64,000 nucleotides of DNA from Clostridium sp. SY8519 (GTDB taxonomy: Bacteria; Bacillota; Clostridia; Lachnospirales; Lachnospiraceae). This document shows, one piece after another, positions 51,649-60,077 of the stretch. Every line of letters starts with the position of its first letter. Position 1 is the first letter of the stretch. Position numbers and translations under genes: made by a program. Under the pieces are notes generated by a model, which worked only from the letters and a program-made list of their open reading frames with translations, was not told the DNA's origin and did no database searches. The stretch is taken from the NCBI RefSeq assembly GCF_000270305.1, contig NC_015737.1, forward strand, positions 1,054,501 through 1,118,500, in the 5' to 3' direction.

Positions 51649-53049
51649 ATGGCGTCAATCGTTCAGAAGAAAAACCGGTATTATGTGGTCTATCTGTATG
51701 ATACAGAGGACGGACAGCGGAAACAGAAATGGGAATCTTTCAAAACGAAAGACGAGGCTAAAAGGCGAAAGGCTGAAATAGAATACAGGCAGGAACTCGG
51801 AAGTCTTGTAATTCCCAAGTGCAAGACCGTTGAAGAACTTCTCAAAGAGTATGTTTCTCTTTACGGAAAGAATACCTGGTCGATGTCCATGTATGAAGGC
51901 AGCACAGGCCTGATTAACAATTATATCAATCCGATCATTGGAACAATGAAGCTTTCGGATGTAACGCCCCGGGTACTGGAAAAGTACTATATGTCTCTCC
52001 TGCAGACAAAGGCGGTGGTCCGCTGTACAGATAAGCAGTATACAAAACGAGAAACTCCGGGAAAAAGAGACAGCTTCGTAACCCCCGGTACGGTACGGAG
52101 AGTACATAAGCTCTTGAACAGTGCTTTTACACAGGCAATGAAGTGGGAACTGATCGAGAAGAATCCGGCACAGCTGGCAACAGTTCCGAAAGCCGAGAAG
52201 AAAGTCAGAGCAATCTGGGACGCTGACACACTATTCCATGCGATTGAGGTTTGCGAAGATGAACGTCTGAAAATGGCAATCAATCTATCGTTCTCCTGTT
52301 CTTTGAGAATCGGGGAACTGCTCGGATTGACATGGGACTGTGTGGATGTATCGGAGGAAAGTCTGGCAGAAGGAAAAGCTTCGATTTTTGTTAATAAGGA
52401 GCTGCAGCGTGTCAGAAAAAGCACGATGAAAACACTTGAAAAGAAGGATATCCTCTGTGTATTTCCGGAACAGGTCAGCGATTCTACCACGGTGCTCGTA
52501 CTCAAAAAGCCTAAGACGCTGACCAGTACAAGGCGGGTGTATCTGCCGAAGACAGTGGCGGAAATGCTGATCGACTGGAAAAAGGATCAGGATCTGGCGA
52601 AAGAAGAACTGGGAGACGAATATCATGATTATCAGCTGGTCTTGGCGGGCCCTTTCGGCACACCGATGGAGAGCTCTCGGATCAGTGTTTTATTCAATCA
52701 GCTGACCAAGGAGCATGATCTGCCGAAGGTCGTTTTCCACAGCCTGCGTCATTCCAGCATCACCTATAAGCTGAAACTGAATGGCGGCGATGTGAAATCC
52801 GTGCAGGGTGATTCCGGTCATGCGCAGGCCAAGATGGTCACAGACCAGTACTCGCACATTCTGGATGAGGATCGCAAAAACAATGCCCAGATCTTTGAAG
52901 ATGTCTTCTATCAGAAAAAAACGCCCGGGCAGATCGCGGCCGAGCAGGCCAGCCAGTCCGCCGGCATCGATCCGGAGCTTCTGATGAAGGTCCTTACAAA
53001 TCCGGAGATGGCAAAGCTGCTGAAGGCGCTGGCAGGGACAATAGAATAA
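51649..53049 (+). CDS. Tyrosine integrase of the ICE
   Basis: 466 residues, ATG behind AAGGAGGTGCAGATTAT. An arm-binding N-terminal domain (YYVVYLYDTEDGQRKQKW) and a SAM-like core-binding domain precede the catalytic domain. Its catalytic residues are Arg in CSLRIGELLGL, Lys/His region, HSLRHS, GDSGHAQ and the nucleophile Tyr in TDQYSHI. It inserts the ICE at the tRNA-Arg gene next to it. All catalytic residues are present, so it should be functional. Confidence 0.94.
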   Translation: MASIVQKKNRYYVVYLYDTEDGQRKQKWESFKTKDEAKRRKAEIEYRQELGSLVIPKCKTVEELLKEYVSLYGKNTWSMSMYEGSTGLINNYINPIIGTMKLSDVTPRVLEKYYMSLLQTKAVVRCTDKQYTKRETPGKRDSFVTPGTVRRVHKLLNSAFTQAMKWELIEKNPAQLATVPKAEKKVRAIWDADTLFHAIEVCEDERLKMAINLSFSCSLRIGELLGLTWDCVDVSEESLAEGKASIFVNKELQRVRKSTMKTLEKKDILCVFPEQVSDSTTVLVLKKPKTLTSTRRVYLPKTVAEMLIDWKKDQDLAKEELGDEYHDYQLVLAGPFGTPMESSRISVLFNQLTKEHDLPKVVFHSLRHSSITYKLKLNGGDVKSVQGDSGHAQAKMVTDQYSHILDEDRKNNAQIFEDVFYQKKTPGQIAAEQASQSAGIDPELLMKVLTNPEMAKLLKALAGTIE

Positions 53050-53325
53050 GGCACTGAAGAATGCAGTCTTGTGAATAATCATGAGGCTGCATTTTCTGAT
53101 TAAGAGAGCCGATGAACATCTAAAAAAGTCGCGTGCTCATAACATATAAAACGCCAATATTAGAAATTTCTAAAAAACGTCTAATAGCGAGTGGTGGTTT
53201 TCAATGGTTTTGGATGGTTTCAGATGTTCTTCAATGATTTCGAAAACAAGAAAGAACATTGAGATTATGGGGCTTCAGAGGCCTTCAGTGAACTTCAATG
53301 AGTTTCCGTACATAACACTCAAGGC
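53050..53325. other. Terminator and probable integrase arm sites at the right ICE end
   Basis: A terminator at 53060-53096 (AATGCAG/CTGCATT, then TTTT) follows the integrase. The rest is AT-rich with recurring TTCAATG/CTTCAGTG/GGTTTCAGATG words (for example near 53199, 53213, 53230, 53283 and 53293), a pattern typical of integrase arm-binding sites. No gene. Confidence 0.55.
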
Positions 53326-53368
53326 TTCTCCTAAGCGCTAGCTGTGGGTTCGATTCCCGCACGGGACG
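53326..53368 (+). other. attR: 3' fragment of tRNA-Arg(CCT)
   Basis: From the anticodon loop CTCCTAA (anticodon CCT) through a T arm GTGGG-TTCGATT-CCCGC to an acceptor strand ACGGGAC plus discriminator G. The 5' half of a tRNA does not precede it: the left anticodon strand does not pair properly with the right. Integrases of this kind target the 3' part of tRNA genes. The complete gene should lie at the left ICE end. Confidence 0.75.
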
Positions 53369-53377
53369 TTGGGCATA

Positions 53378-53422
53378 AGCGGAAATGATCAGCAAGAATG
53401 CGATATCATTTCCGCTTTTTTA
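53378..53422 (+). terminator. Terminator beyond the tRNA fragment
   Basis: AGCGGAAATGAT pairs perfectly with ATCATTTCCGCT over 12 bp, followed by TTTTT. It is probably the original terminator of the tRNA gene. Confidence 0.9.
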
Positions 53423-53519
53423 TTGTACGCAGGATGCCGGGAGCGTCAGCAAAGGCATCTGTGGGTCGTGACAATAATCTTTCGCAAAGGTCCATCCATA
53501 TATGAGGAGAAAATTCATT

Positions 53520-53562
53520 ATGGAATTTTTCAGCAGCGCAGTCACTGTACTGCAGACGCTGG
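53520..53562 (+). pseudogene. Short Maff2 remnant outside the ICE
   Basis: ATG behind GAGGAGAAAATTCATT, then MEFFSSAVTVLQTLE, which matches the first 14 residues of Maff2 (compare MAFFNSAVQVLQTL at 18816). The similarity ends abruptly five bases before the stop of the convergent LysR gene; the frame then continues to 53705 as antisense of LysR. It looks like the trace of another ICE whose remainder was lost. Confidence 0.75.
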
Positions 53563-53566
53563 AATT

Positions 53567-54457
53567 TCAGCAGCTCGAAATCAGGGCAGGCAGCTCTTTC
53601 GCCAGAGTTTTACGCAGGGACAGCATGGCAGGATTATTTTCACACTCCTTGCGGTATGCCAGCACGATGGAATGTGTGTCGGGAAGGGGAAAAAAATCAA
53701 ACTGATCCATGTATACCGGCTGACTCCACAGATCCATGACGGCCACTCCCTGTCCGTTTTCCACCATGGAGATCATGGTGGCCTGGTTTTTTACTCGTTT
53801 GATTTTTGGGCTGAAGTGATAGCGTTGGAAGACCCTGAAGATCTCATCATTGATATCAGGAGATGTTTTATCATCATACAGAAAGAATGTTTCATCCTGA
53901 AATTGCAGTGGTGAAGATGGGCGCGGAAAGTATTTCGGGTACAGGATCACTTTTGGCAGCTGATAGATCGGCTTGCGTTCCAGCTGTGGGGAATTGAAAA
54001 GGCGGGTGTCTATCGTCAGCACCAGATCCAAGTCATTTTGCAGCACAAGCTGGAACAAATGGTCAAAAGGATGACATTCCACTTCAATGTTAATATAGGG
54101 GTACTCCTGTTCCAGAACTCTGAGCATTGCAGGAAGAAAGCGGGAGATCGACCAGCCGGAAGCATAGCCAAACCGCAGGGTCCTGGAAGAACGTCTCTTG
54201 AGCTGGTCACTTTTCTGGCGGGCGGTTTGAAATTCTCTCTGACAGTTTGAAAACGCCTCAAAATAAATCCGCCCGCTTTCTGTAAGCTCCAGCGGCTTGC
54301 CAGGCGTACGAATGAACAGCCTGGTATCTAATTCCCGCTCCAGCGAAGCGATCGTACGGCTGATTCCCGGCTGTGTTTGGTAAAGGTTTTCCGCTGCGCG
54401 AGAAAAATTTTTCTCTTTGGCTGCTTCCAGAAAACAGATAATCTGATTGTCATTCAT
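53567..54457 (-). CDS. LysR-family transcriptional regulator
   Basis: 296 residues, ATG at 54457 behind GGAAGGAGGCAGTC. N-terminal HTH (residues 1-60: FLEAAKEKNFSRAAENLYQT and ISRTIASLERELDTRLFIRT), then a LysR substrate-binding domain. Divergent from the three-gene operon that follows, so it probably controls it through the dyad at 54504-54542. The inducer is unknown, presumably a substrate of that operon. Confidence 0.92.
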   Translation of the reverse strand: MNDNQIICFLEAAKEKNFSRAAENLYQTQPGISRTIASLERELDTRLFIRTPGKPLELTESGRIYFEAFSNCQREFQTARQKSDQLKRRSSRTLRFGYASGWSISRFLPAMLRVLEQEYPYINIEVECHPFDHLFQLVLQNDLDLVLTIDTRLFNSPQLERKPIYQLPKVILYPKYFPRPSSPLQFQDETFFLYDDKTSPDINDEIFRVFQRYHFSPKIKRVKNQATMISMVENGQGVAVMDLWSQPVYMDQFDFFPLPDTHSIVLAYRKECENNPAMLSLRKTLAKELPALISSC

Positions 54458-54503
54458 GCTGACTGCCTCCTTCCATATCTATGTTTCTACGATCATCATA
54501 ACA

Positions 54504-54614
54504 GATTTGATATGCTATTGAAAGGAATACGTATTTCAAATCAGGTCGTGTAAGTGAGATAATTCAATCAAACATATTACATCAAGTTAATCAAGTTACA
54601 TCAAGTTAATCAAG
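54504..54614. promoter_or_regulatory. Divergent control region: LysR-type dyads and tandem 19-bp repeat
   Basis: GATTTG (54504) with CAAATC (54537-54542), and inside it TTGAAA-N10-TTTCAA (54518-54539), form nested dyads of LysR-box type (T-N11-A spacing). A perfect tandem repeat of TTACATCAAGTTAATCAAG follows at 54577-54595 and 54596-54614, close to the operon start at 54651. Confidence 0.7.
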
Positions 54615-54650
54615 TTTATAAGGATCAAATGAATCAAGGAGGTTTTACGT

Positions 54651-55508
54651 ATGTCTTTTGAGTATCGTCCGATGCGCAGCGTGATCTATGTGGACTGTGT
54701 CCGCGAAGAGTACCGCCACCGGCTTCAGCACTGGGTATATGCGGTTCATGTGCCTGACAGCATCAGTAAATTTGCACCATATTGCAATAAATATGCATTT
54801 TACAATGCGCTCCCGGTGCCGCCGGAGGGAGAACGTTTCGGTACCCGCCGTATGCAGATGACAGAACACTATTGGATGGTCAATGAAATGACGCCGGAAA
54901 TGTCCAACAATATTTTTGCCGAGCGGATGCCCGCTGACGTGCTTCGCTGGCAGGGGATGATACCGGATAGCGATGAAGCGGCTGCTGCTATGGCGAACAT
55001 GGACGGCGATGAGGCCAGATCCTCTGGCGGTGACAATGGAATGCCGCCATTCGTGTTTGCTCATGTACCAATGAATTGGCAGGAGGATTACAAGGGAGCA
55101 GGACGCACTGTAGATGACGGCCCGAATTATCGCTGGCAGTTTGTTTTGCGCTGGCCATCGGAAGAGACCGGTGAGCAGTGGTTTCATGAAGTATTTGTTC
55201 CTTATTTCCAAAGCCGCCCGGAGGTTAACCGCTTTGTGTCCAGCAAAATTTATCACGATGTGGTAGGGTGTCAGTTCCACCGCCTGGTGGAAATGTGGTT
55301 CGACGGTCCGGAAGAATGGTATGCCGCTGCTGTGGAGGGCACGCGGAATATGGCTCAGCCTGACTGGGCAAAAGCAGCCCCTGACGAGGCGCCTCAAGTT
55401 CAGTTCCCGTTCCTTAAGTCTAATCATAACATTGTAGGAATGCTCCTGACCGATATGGCTGCCTGTGACAATCTGACCCAGTATCGCGGCTATTTGACAA
55501 TGCGTTAA
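54651..55508 (+). CDS. EthD-like dimeric alpha/beta barrel protein
   Basis: 285 residues, ATG behind AAGGAGGTTTTACGT. Two ferredoxin-like halves: the first has YVDCVREEYRHRLQHWVYAV and AFYNALPVPPEGERFGTRRM; the second has VNRFVSSKIYHDVVGCQFHR followed by LVEMWFDGPEEWYAAAVEGT, like EthD-type domains. These bind or act on small aromatic or polyketide-like molecules. No signal peptide. First gene of the LysR-controlled operon. The assignment rests on the C-terminal motif only and the chemistry is unknown. Confidence 0.6.
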   Translation: MSFEYRPMRSVIYVDCVREEYRHRLQHWVYAVHVPDSISKFAPYCNKYAFYNALPVPPEGERFGTRRMQMTEHYWMVNEMTPEMSNNIFAERMPADVLRWQGMIPDSDEAAAAMANMDGDEARSSGGDNGMPPFVFAHVPMNWQEDYKGAGRTVDDGPNYRWQFVLRWPSEETGEQWFHEVFVPYFQSRPEVNRFVSSKIYHDVVGCQFHRLVEMWFDGPEEWYAAAVEGTRNMAQPDWAKAAPDEAPQVQFPFLKSNHNIVGMLLTDMAACDNLTQYRGYLTMR

Positions 55509-55541
55509 TCTCTTGTAAACAATAGACGAGGAGGAAACAAC

Positions 55542-56468
55542 ATGAAAATTCTTGGTATTTCCCTTGGCCGGCTGAACGGCAATAACGATTGTATGTGCAA
55601 AGAGGCTTTGATGGGGGCTGGAGAAATGGGCGCAGAAGTAGAATTCATCCATCTCTTCGACCTTAACATACAGCACTGCACCGGCTGCAATGCCTGCAGC
55701 GCCAAAGCTTTTTCCGGTAAAGGCAATAAATGTGTTATAAATGATGACTTTGAATGGCTGGTGGACAAGATGTACGATGCCGACGGCATCATCTTTGCCG
55801 TTCCGATCTTTTGCGAGGGCGGTCCCGGCCTGTTCCATACCATCATGGACCGTTTTGGCCCGCGCATGGACAAGGCCACCTGTCTGATCGGTGAAAAGAC
55901 TGCTCCCGGCAGCATAGACCCTCGATACATCAGCAATAAGATATGCGTTTCCTATATTTCCTTCGGTGGTTCCGAGTGGATCACCCGTGTGCAGGCGGAT
56001 TGCTTTATTCAGTCCATGACACCGCAGTGGAAAATCATAGACAACAAGTTTTACGATCATTCCCTGAATATTATGGGCGATGACACGAAAATCGCTGAGA
56101 TCCATCAGGTGGGCGTTAATATGTATCATGCCTGTAAAGATCCTGATCATGCTTCCTATCAGAGCGAGCCGGGGGTTTGTCCTCACTGCCATGGACGTGA
56201 GTTTTATTTTGCTGAAAATGGTGATGTCGTGTGCAACCAGTGTGGTATCGCAGGCAGAATGGAGATTACGGAAAACGGACCGCGTTTTGTCTATGATGAG
56301 GAAAAGCAAGTTCCCATTGCCCATGATGTGCTGAGCGGTAAATTTGCCCACATGGAGGACATAGGAAGGATGCTTGGCGCCCAAATGGAGTTTAAGAAAA
56401 CAGATACCTACAAAACTCGCCTCAAGAAGTATAAGGACTTTATCAGCGCAAGCAAACCAGAAAGGTAA
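55542..56468 (+). CDS. NAD(P)H-dependent FMN reductase/flavodoxin family protein with zinc ribbon
   Basis: 308 residues, ATG behind GAGGAGGAAACAAC. Flavodoxin-like domain in residues 1-200: KILGISLGRLNGNNDCMCKE at the FMN phosphate site, HCTGCNACS, and the AVPIFCEGGPGLFHTIMDRF loop typical of iron-sulfur flavoproteins. A zinc ribbon CPHCHGREFYFA...CNQCG (about 208-231) is added near the C-terminus. It would move electrons or reduce a substrate handled by the EthD-like protein. Confidence 0.82.
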   Translation: MKILGISLGRLNGNNDCMCKEALMGAGEMGAEVEFIHLFDLNIQHCTGCNACSAKAFSGKGNKCVINDDFEWLVDKMYDADGIIFAVPIFCEGGPGLFHTIMDRFGPRMDKATCLIGEKTAPGSIDPRYISNKICVSYISFGGSEWITRVQADCFIQSMTPQWKIIDNKFYDHSLNIMGDDTKIAEIHQVGVNMYHACKDPDHASYQSEPGVCPHCHGREFYFAENGDVVCNQCGIAGRMEITENGPRFVYDEEKQVPIAHDVLSGKFAHMEDIGRMLGAQMEFKKTDTYKTRLKKYKDFISASKPER

Positions 56469-56501
56469 TTTGCTGCCAGACTGCAAACAAGGAGTATCCA
56501 T

Positions 56502-57881
56502 ATGAGTGAAAAATTTTATGCAAAAGGTCCGGGGAATGAGGGTTATATCAAGAATATGGAGGTCGTTGGCTTCCATGATGCTGACAATCATTACCTGTTC
56601 CAGTCTCAGTTATATAAAACGAAGGATGGACGATACTATCTTTACGGAGGCTGTTTTTACGGCTATGGCGTGGAGATCATAGATGTGACGGATCCGGTAC
56701 ATCCGAGGCACGTCCAGTATATGCCGGTGATGGATCCCAGGGAGTATTCCTATATGTCCACCCCGAAGGTACAGATCTGCGATGACCTCATGATCGTAGC
56801 CAACGGCAACTGTATCCCGATCATTCACGGGCCTGCGCCGGAACAATATAAGCCGGCGCCAGGCGGCGTACATATCTACAGCCTGAAAGATGATCCGGAA
56901 CATCCTCAGAAACTTTCATTCTGGGCTACCGGTGACGAGGACAACCCCGGGGCAGGAGTCCACCGTTTCACTTACAACGGGGGAAAATATCTTCATTTAT
57001 CGGCCACTGCTCCCGGTTTTATCGGCTATATTTACCGTATTATCGACATATCTGACCCACGGCATCCTGTGGAGGCGGGACGCTGGTGGAATCCGGGCCA
57101 GTTCCTGGGAAACCAGACAAAAGCCACACAGGAAAAGAATATTTATGGCTGGAACGGCTTTGACACTTATCCCGGTTATGTCCATTTCCCATATGCTGAT
57201 ACGGACAGAAATCTGACCTATATCAGCTGCGTGGGGGCAGGGTTCAAAATTTTGGATATTTCCAATCCCCAGGTACCCCAGGTGCTGGGAGAAGTTAAAA
57301 TGACGCCTCCCTTTGCCACCAAGTTTGGCGGGGCTCTGTGTCATACATTCATGCCGATTTTAGGGACGAATTATGCCGTTGGCATGCAGGAAGGGGAGCG
57401 GTTCTGGTGCTACTCAAAGGAAATCCATGATAAATTTGGCACCCAGGCCATGTGCGGAATAGAGATGTTTGATGTGTCTGATCCCACAGACCCGGTCATG
57501 ATCGCAGTCTTCCCCTATCCGGAAGTACCGGAAAATTTCCCCTACAAGAATTTCAACTATTGCGGTATGGACTATCCCGGTCCGATGGGGCCGCATAATC
57601 TTCATGAGCCTATGAGCCATAAGCCATGGATTGAAAATCGGAAAGACCGGGTCTATGATTGCTATTTCCATGCCGGCCTGCGTGTTTATGACGTGTCCGA
57701 CCCGTTTGTTCCAAAAGAGATCGCGTACTTTATCCCGCCCAATCCCACAAAGCCCTTGTGGAAACTGGAGATAGCCAACAAACTCTTGGGCACAGCGGAA
57801 GATCTGGTAGTGGATGACCGGGGGTACATCTATCTCAATACCATGCACGACGGAGTGTATATTCTCAGGTGCCTGGTGTAA
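56502..57881 (+). CDS. LVIVD-repeat beta-propeller protein
   Basis: 459 residues, ATG behind AAGGAGTATCCAT. Repeats of the LVIVD type: GVEIIDVTDPVHPRHVQYMP, YRIIDISDPRHPVEAGRWWN, FKILDISNPQVPQVLGEVKM, IEMFDVSDPTDPVMIAVFPY and LRVYDVSDPFVPKEIAYFIP, giving a beta-propeller. No signal peptide, so it is cytoplasmic, which is unusual as many LVIVD proteins are exported. Third gene of the operon; an enzyme role (lactonase or dehydratase-like) is possible but not supported by a motif. Confidence 0.85.
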   Translation: MSEKFYAKGPGNEGYIKNMEVVGFHDADNHYLFQSQLYKTKDGRYYLYGGCFYGYGVEIIDVTDPVHPRHVQYMPVMDPREYSYMSTPKVQICDDLMIVANGNCIPIIHGPAPEQYKPAPGGVHIYSLKDDPEHPQKLSFWATGDEDNPGAGVHRFTYNGGKYLHLSATAPGFIGYIYRIIDISDPRHPVEAGRWWNPGQFLGNQTKATQEKNIYGWNGFDTYPGYVHFPYADTDRNLTYISCVGAGFKILDISNPQVPQVLGEVKMTPPFATKFGGALCHTFMPILGTNYAVGMQEGERFWCYSKEIHDKFGTQAMCGIEMFDVSDPTDPVMIAVFPYPEVPENFPYKNFNYCGMDYPGPMGPHNLHEPMSHKPWIENRKDRVYDCYFHAGLRVYDVSDPFVPKEIAYFIPPNPTKPLWKLEIANKLLGTAEDLVVDDRGYIYLNTMHDGVYILRCLV

Positions 57882-57918
57882 AGTGCGGTTGATACAATTT
57901 AATCAGGGATCCGTCCCA

Positions 57919-57946
57919 GCGCCTGCAGTCATGCAGGCGCTTTTTT
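57919..57946 (+). terminator. Terminator of the EthD/flavoprotein/LVIVD operon
   Basis: GCGCCTGCA and TGCAGGCGC pair perfectly around GTCA, followed by six T. Confidence 0.95.
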
Positions 57947-58076
57947 GGGGTCCAGAATCATACCGATGTGGCAAGGGAAACAGGATGCAAAAGATGCATA
58001 TCTTTGTAATAAAAATTGGATTTCGCTAAATTCATTATTCATGGCAATTCTCCTGATAGGGAACATTTAAACCGGT

Positions 58077-58144
58077 TTTCCGTAAAAGAGAAATAATTTC
58101 CGATAAAGTTGACTGAATTTCCGATCTATACTATGATATTTCCG
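58077..58144 (+). promoter_or_regulatory. Promoter with four phased TTTCCG repeats
   Basis: TTTCCG occurs at 58077, 58097, 58118 and 58139, spaced 20, 21 and 21 bp, that is two helical turns. They surround and overlap TTGACT (58109-58114), a 17-bp spacer and TATGAT (58132-58137). A protein bound in phase on one face of the DNA would control this promoter. The encoded protein has an N-terminal HTH and may bind here. Confidence 0.7.
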
Positions 58145-58160
58145 ACTGGAGGTAGGGTTT

Positions 58161-60041
58161 ATGGGAAATAAAAGGAAATACATAGGGACTGCAGAAGCCG
58201 CGAAGCTTCTTCGGATGACCAGCCGGCGTGTAGTTGGGTTATGCGGGGAAGGAAGGTTCCACGGGGCATTTCGTTCAGGCAGGAACTGGAAAATTCCGTT
58301 TGAGTCAGTGAAACAGTATATGAATGATGCAGGGATATCATTGCCTGAGGAATCCGGTAAAGATGCGCAGGATCTTCGGCCGGTTGCTGTCGGAAATACC
58401 TCATACATTGAAGTGTCCAGTGAATGCTATTATGTAGACAAGACCCTTCTGCTCCGTGATCTGATGGATGATCATAATATGGTCACTTTGTTTATACGCC
58501 CGCGCCGTTTCGGCAAAACACTGGCCATCAATACGATTAAGACCTTCTTTGAAAAAACGGAGGATGATACATCAAAGTATTTTATGGATAAGAAGATCTG
58601 GCAGTGCGGTGAAAAGTACCGTGCCATGCAGGGAATGTATCCCGTTATCATGCTCACGTTTAAAGATATCAAGTATAACACCTGGGAAGAGTCCATGGAA
58701 GCGATTCGTCTGGTTGTGAAAGATGAATACAAACGCCATCCGGAGCTGCTGCAGAGTACGGCACTTGATGCGGATGAAAAAAACTACATAGCCAGGATGG
58801 AAAAGGGAACATTAAACAGTGTAGAATTGCAGCGTTCTCTGCTGAATCTTACCCATATGCTTTCTGTGCATCATGGGTCAAAAGTTGTGATTCTGATTGA
58901 CGAGTATGATACTCCGATCCAACAGGGATATTCCAGGGGATTCTATAAAGAAATGATTTCCTTCATGAGAAATTTTCTGTCCGGAGGCCTTAAGGATAAT
59001 ACCGATCTGGCTTTTGGTATCCTGACAGGAATCATGCGTGTTTCCAAGGAAAACCTGTTCAGCGGTCTGAATAATCCGATGGTCAATACCGTACTTGATG
59101 ATAAGTACAGCGAATATTTTGGTTTTACGGAATCTGAGGTTCACGAAATGGCTTCTTACTACGACAGGGTGGAGGCAATGGATGAGATCCGTTTCTGGTA
59201 TGATGGTTACCGTTTCGGGAATACAGAGATCTATAATCCATGGTCTGTTACGAATTATTTTGCTTCCGAGGGGCAGGCAAAGCCGTATTGGGCAAATACC
59301 AGTGATAATGAAATTATCCGGGAGATCCTGACCGGCCTTACGCCGGAGATTGCGGATGACCTGGCAAAAGTTATGCAGGGAGAAGAAATCCACGCGTCGC
59401 TGGATATGGAAGTCGTGTATCCGCGCATGACAGACGGAACGGATACAATCTTCAGCTTTTTGCTGTTGGCAGGGTATCTCACACCGGCCGACAGGCCGGA
59501 AGAGACAGAGATCGGCACATTTGCGTCTCTTCGTCTTCCAAATGCGGAGATCCGCAGGATCTATAATACAGAAGTCCTTGGCTGGGTTCGTACGCAGCAG
59601 CCAGGCAATATCATTTCCGAGATAGAGAAAGCGGTATACTTAAGTGATGAAAAACGTCTGCAGCATGCGCTCAGAAATTATATGATCACCAGCATCTCCT
59701 TCTACGACGGAGCGGCAGAAGGCTTTTATCATGGAATGGTGCTCGGCCTGGTGGCCAGTCTTTCTTCAAAGTATTACATACGTTCTAACAGAGAGTCCGG
59801 CGAAGGAAGGTTTGATCTTGAGCTTGAACCGAAAGACAAGGTACTTCCCGGAATTCTTATGGAATTCAAAGCAGTCTCTGCATCAGAAAAGGATAAACTG
59901 CCCGAACTGGCAGAAGAAGCGCTTGTTCAGACAGAAGATAAAAACTATCAGAGAGATTTGGAAGATCGCGGTGTAAGAGCTGTCGTACGATATGGCATTG
60001 CCTTCTCCGGAAAGAATGCAGAAGTCAGGATGGCACGATAG
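58161..60041 (+). CDS. AAA-ATPase-like / PD-(D/E)XK (DUF1703) protein with N-terminal HTH
   Basis: 626 residues, ATG behind TGGAGGTAGGGTTT. Residues 1-60 are an excisionase-like HTH (GTAEAAKLLRMTSRRVVGLC), then an AAA-ATPase-like domain (Walker A RPRRFGKT at 113-120, Walker B VVILIDEYDTP). The C-terminal DUF1703 domain has PD-(D/E)XK residues in GRFDLELEP and GILMEFKAV. This family is widespread in gut bacteria and expanded in many genomes. Its role is unknown, with mobile-element or defence links suspected. The added HTH is less common. Confidence 0.88.
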   Translation: MGNKRKYIGTAEAAKLLRMTSRRVVGLCGEGRFHGAFRSGRNWKIPFESVKQYMNDAGISLPEESGKDAQDLRPVAVGNTSYIEVSSECYYVDKTLLLRDLMDDHNMVTLFIRPRRFGKTLAINTIKTFFEKTEDDTSKYFMDKKIWQCGEKYRAMQGMYPVIMLTFKDIKYNTWEESMEAIRLVVKDEYKRHPELLQSTALDADEKNYIARMEKGTLNSVELQRSLLNLTHMLSVHHGSKVVILIDEYDTPIQQGYSRGFYKEMISFMRNFLSGGLKDNTDLAFGILTGIMRVSKENLFSGLNNPMVNTVLDDKYSEYFGFTESEVHEMASYYDRVEAMDEIRFWYDGYRFGNTEIYNPWSVTNYFASEGQAKPYWANTSDNEIIREILTGLTPEIADDLAKVMQGEEIHASLDMEVVYPRMTDGTDTIFSFLLLAGYLTPADRPEETEIGTFASLRLPNAEIRRIYNTEVLGWVRTQQPGNIISEIEKAVYLSDEKRLQHALRNYMITSISFYDGAAEGFYHGMVLGLVASLSSKYYIRSNRESGEGRFDLELEPKDKVLPGILMEFKAVSASEKDKLPELAEEALVQTEDKNYQRDLEDRGVRAVVRYGIAFSGKNAEVRMAR

Positions 60042-60077
60042 AAGGAATTCTTAGAATGGAGTATAATATTGTAAAGA

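Larger units (their letters stand above)
1..53368. mobile_element. Right part of an integrative conjugative element (ICE) in tRNA-Arg
   Basis: Seen: a colinear conjugation module on the + strand (PcfB, VirD4, Maff2, VirB6-like, PrgI, VirB4, NlpC/P60, DUF4315, DUF4366), then accessory genes, ParB-like genes, excisionase-like genes and a tyrosine integrase directly beside a 3' tRNA fragment. Known: this gene order is typical of Firmicutes CTn/Tn1549-type elements. Inferred: the right end is the tRNA fragment ending at 53368. The left end and the ICE relaxase lie left of the window. Two serine-recombinase elements are nested inside it. Confidence 0.85.

Noticed and set aside
53326..53368. Complete tRNA gene
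   Set aside because: Only the 3' part is present; D arm and 5' acceptor strand are missing and the anticodon stem does not pair.
54645..56591. 648-residue reverse frame across the EthD-like and flavoprotein genes
   Set aside because: It is antisense to two well-supported genes, has no recognisable domain and no ribosome binding site; it arises from codon bias.
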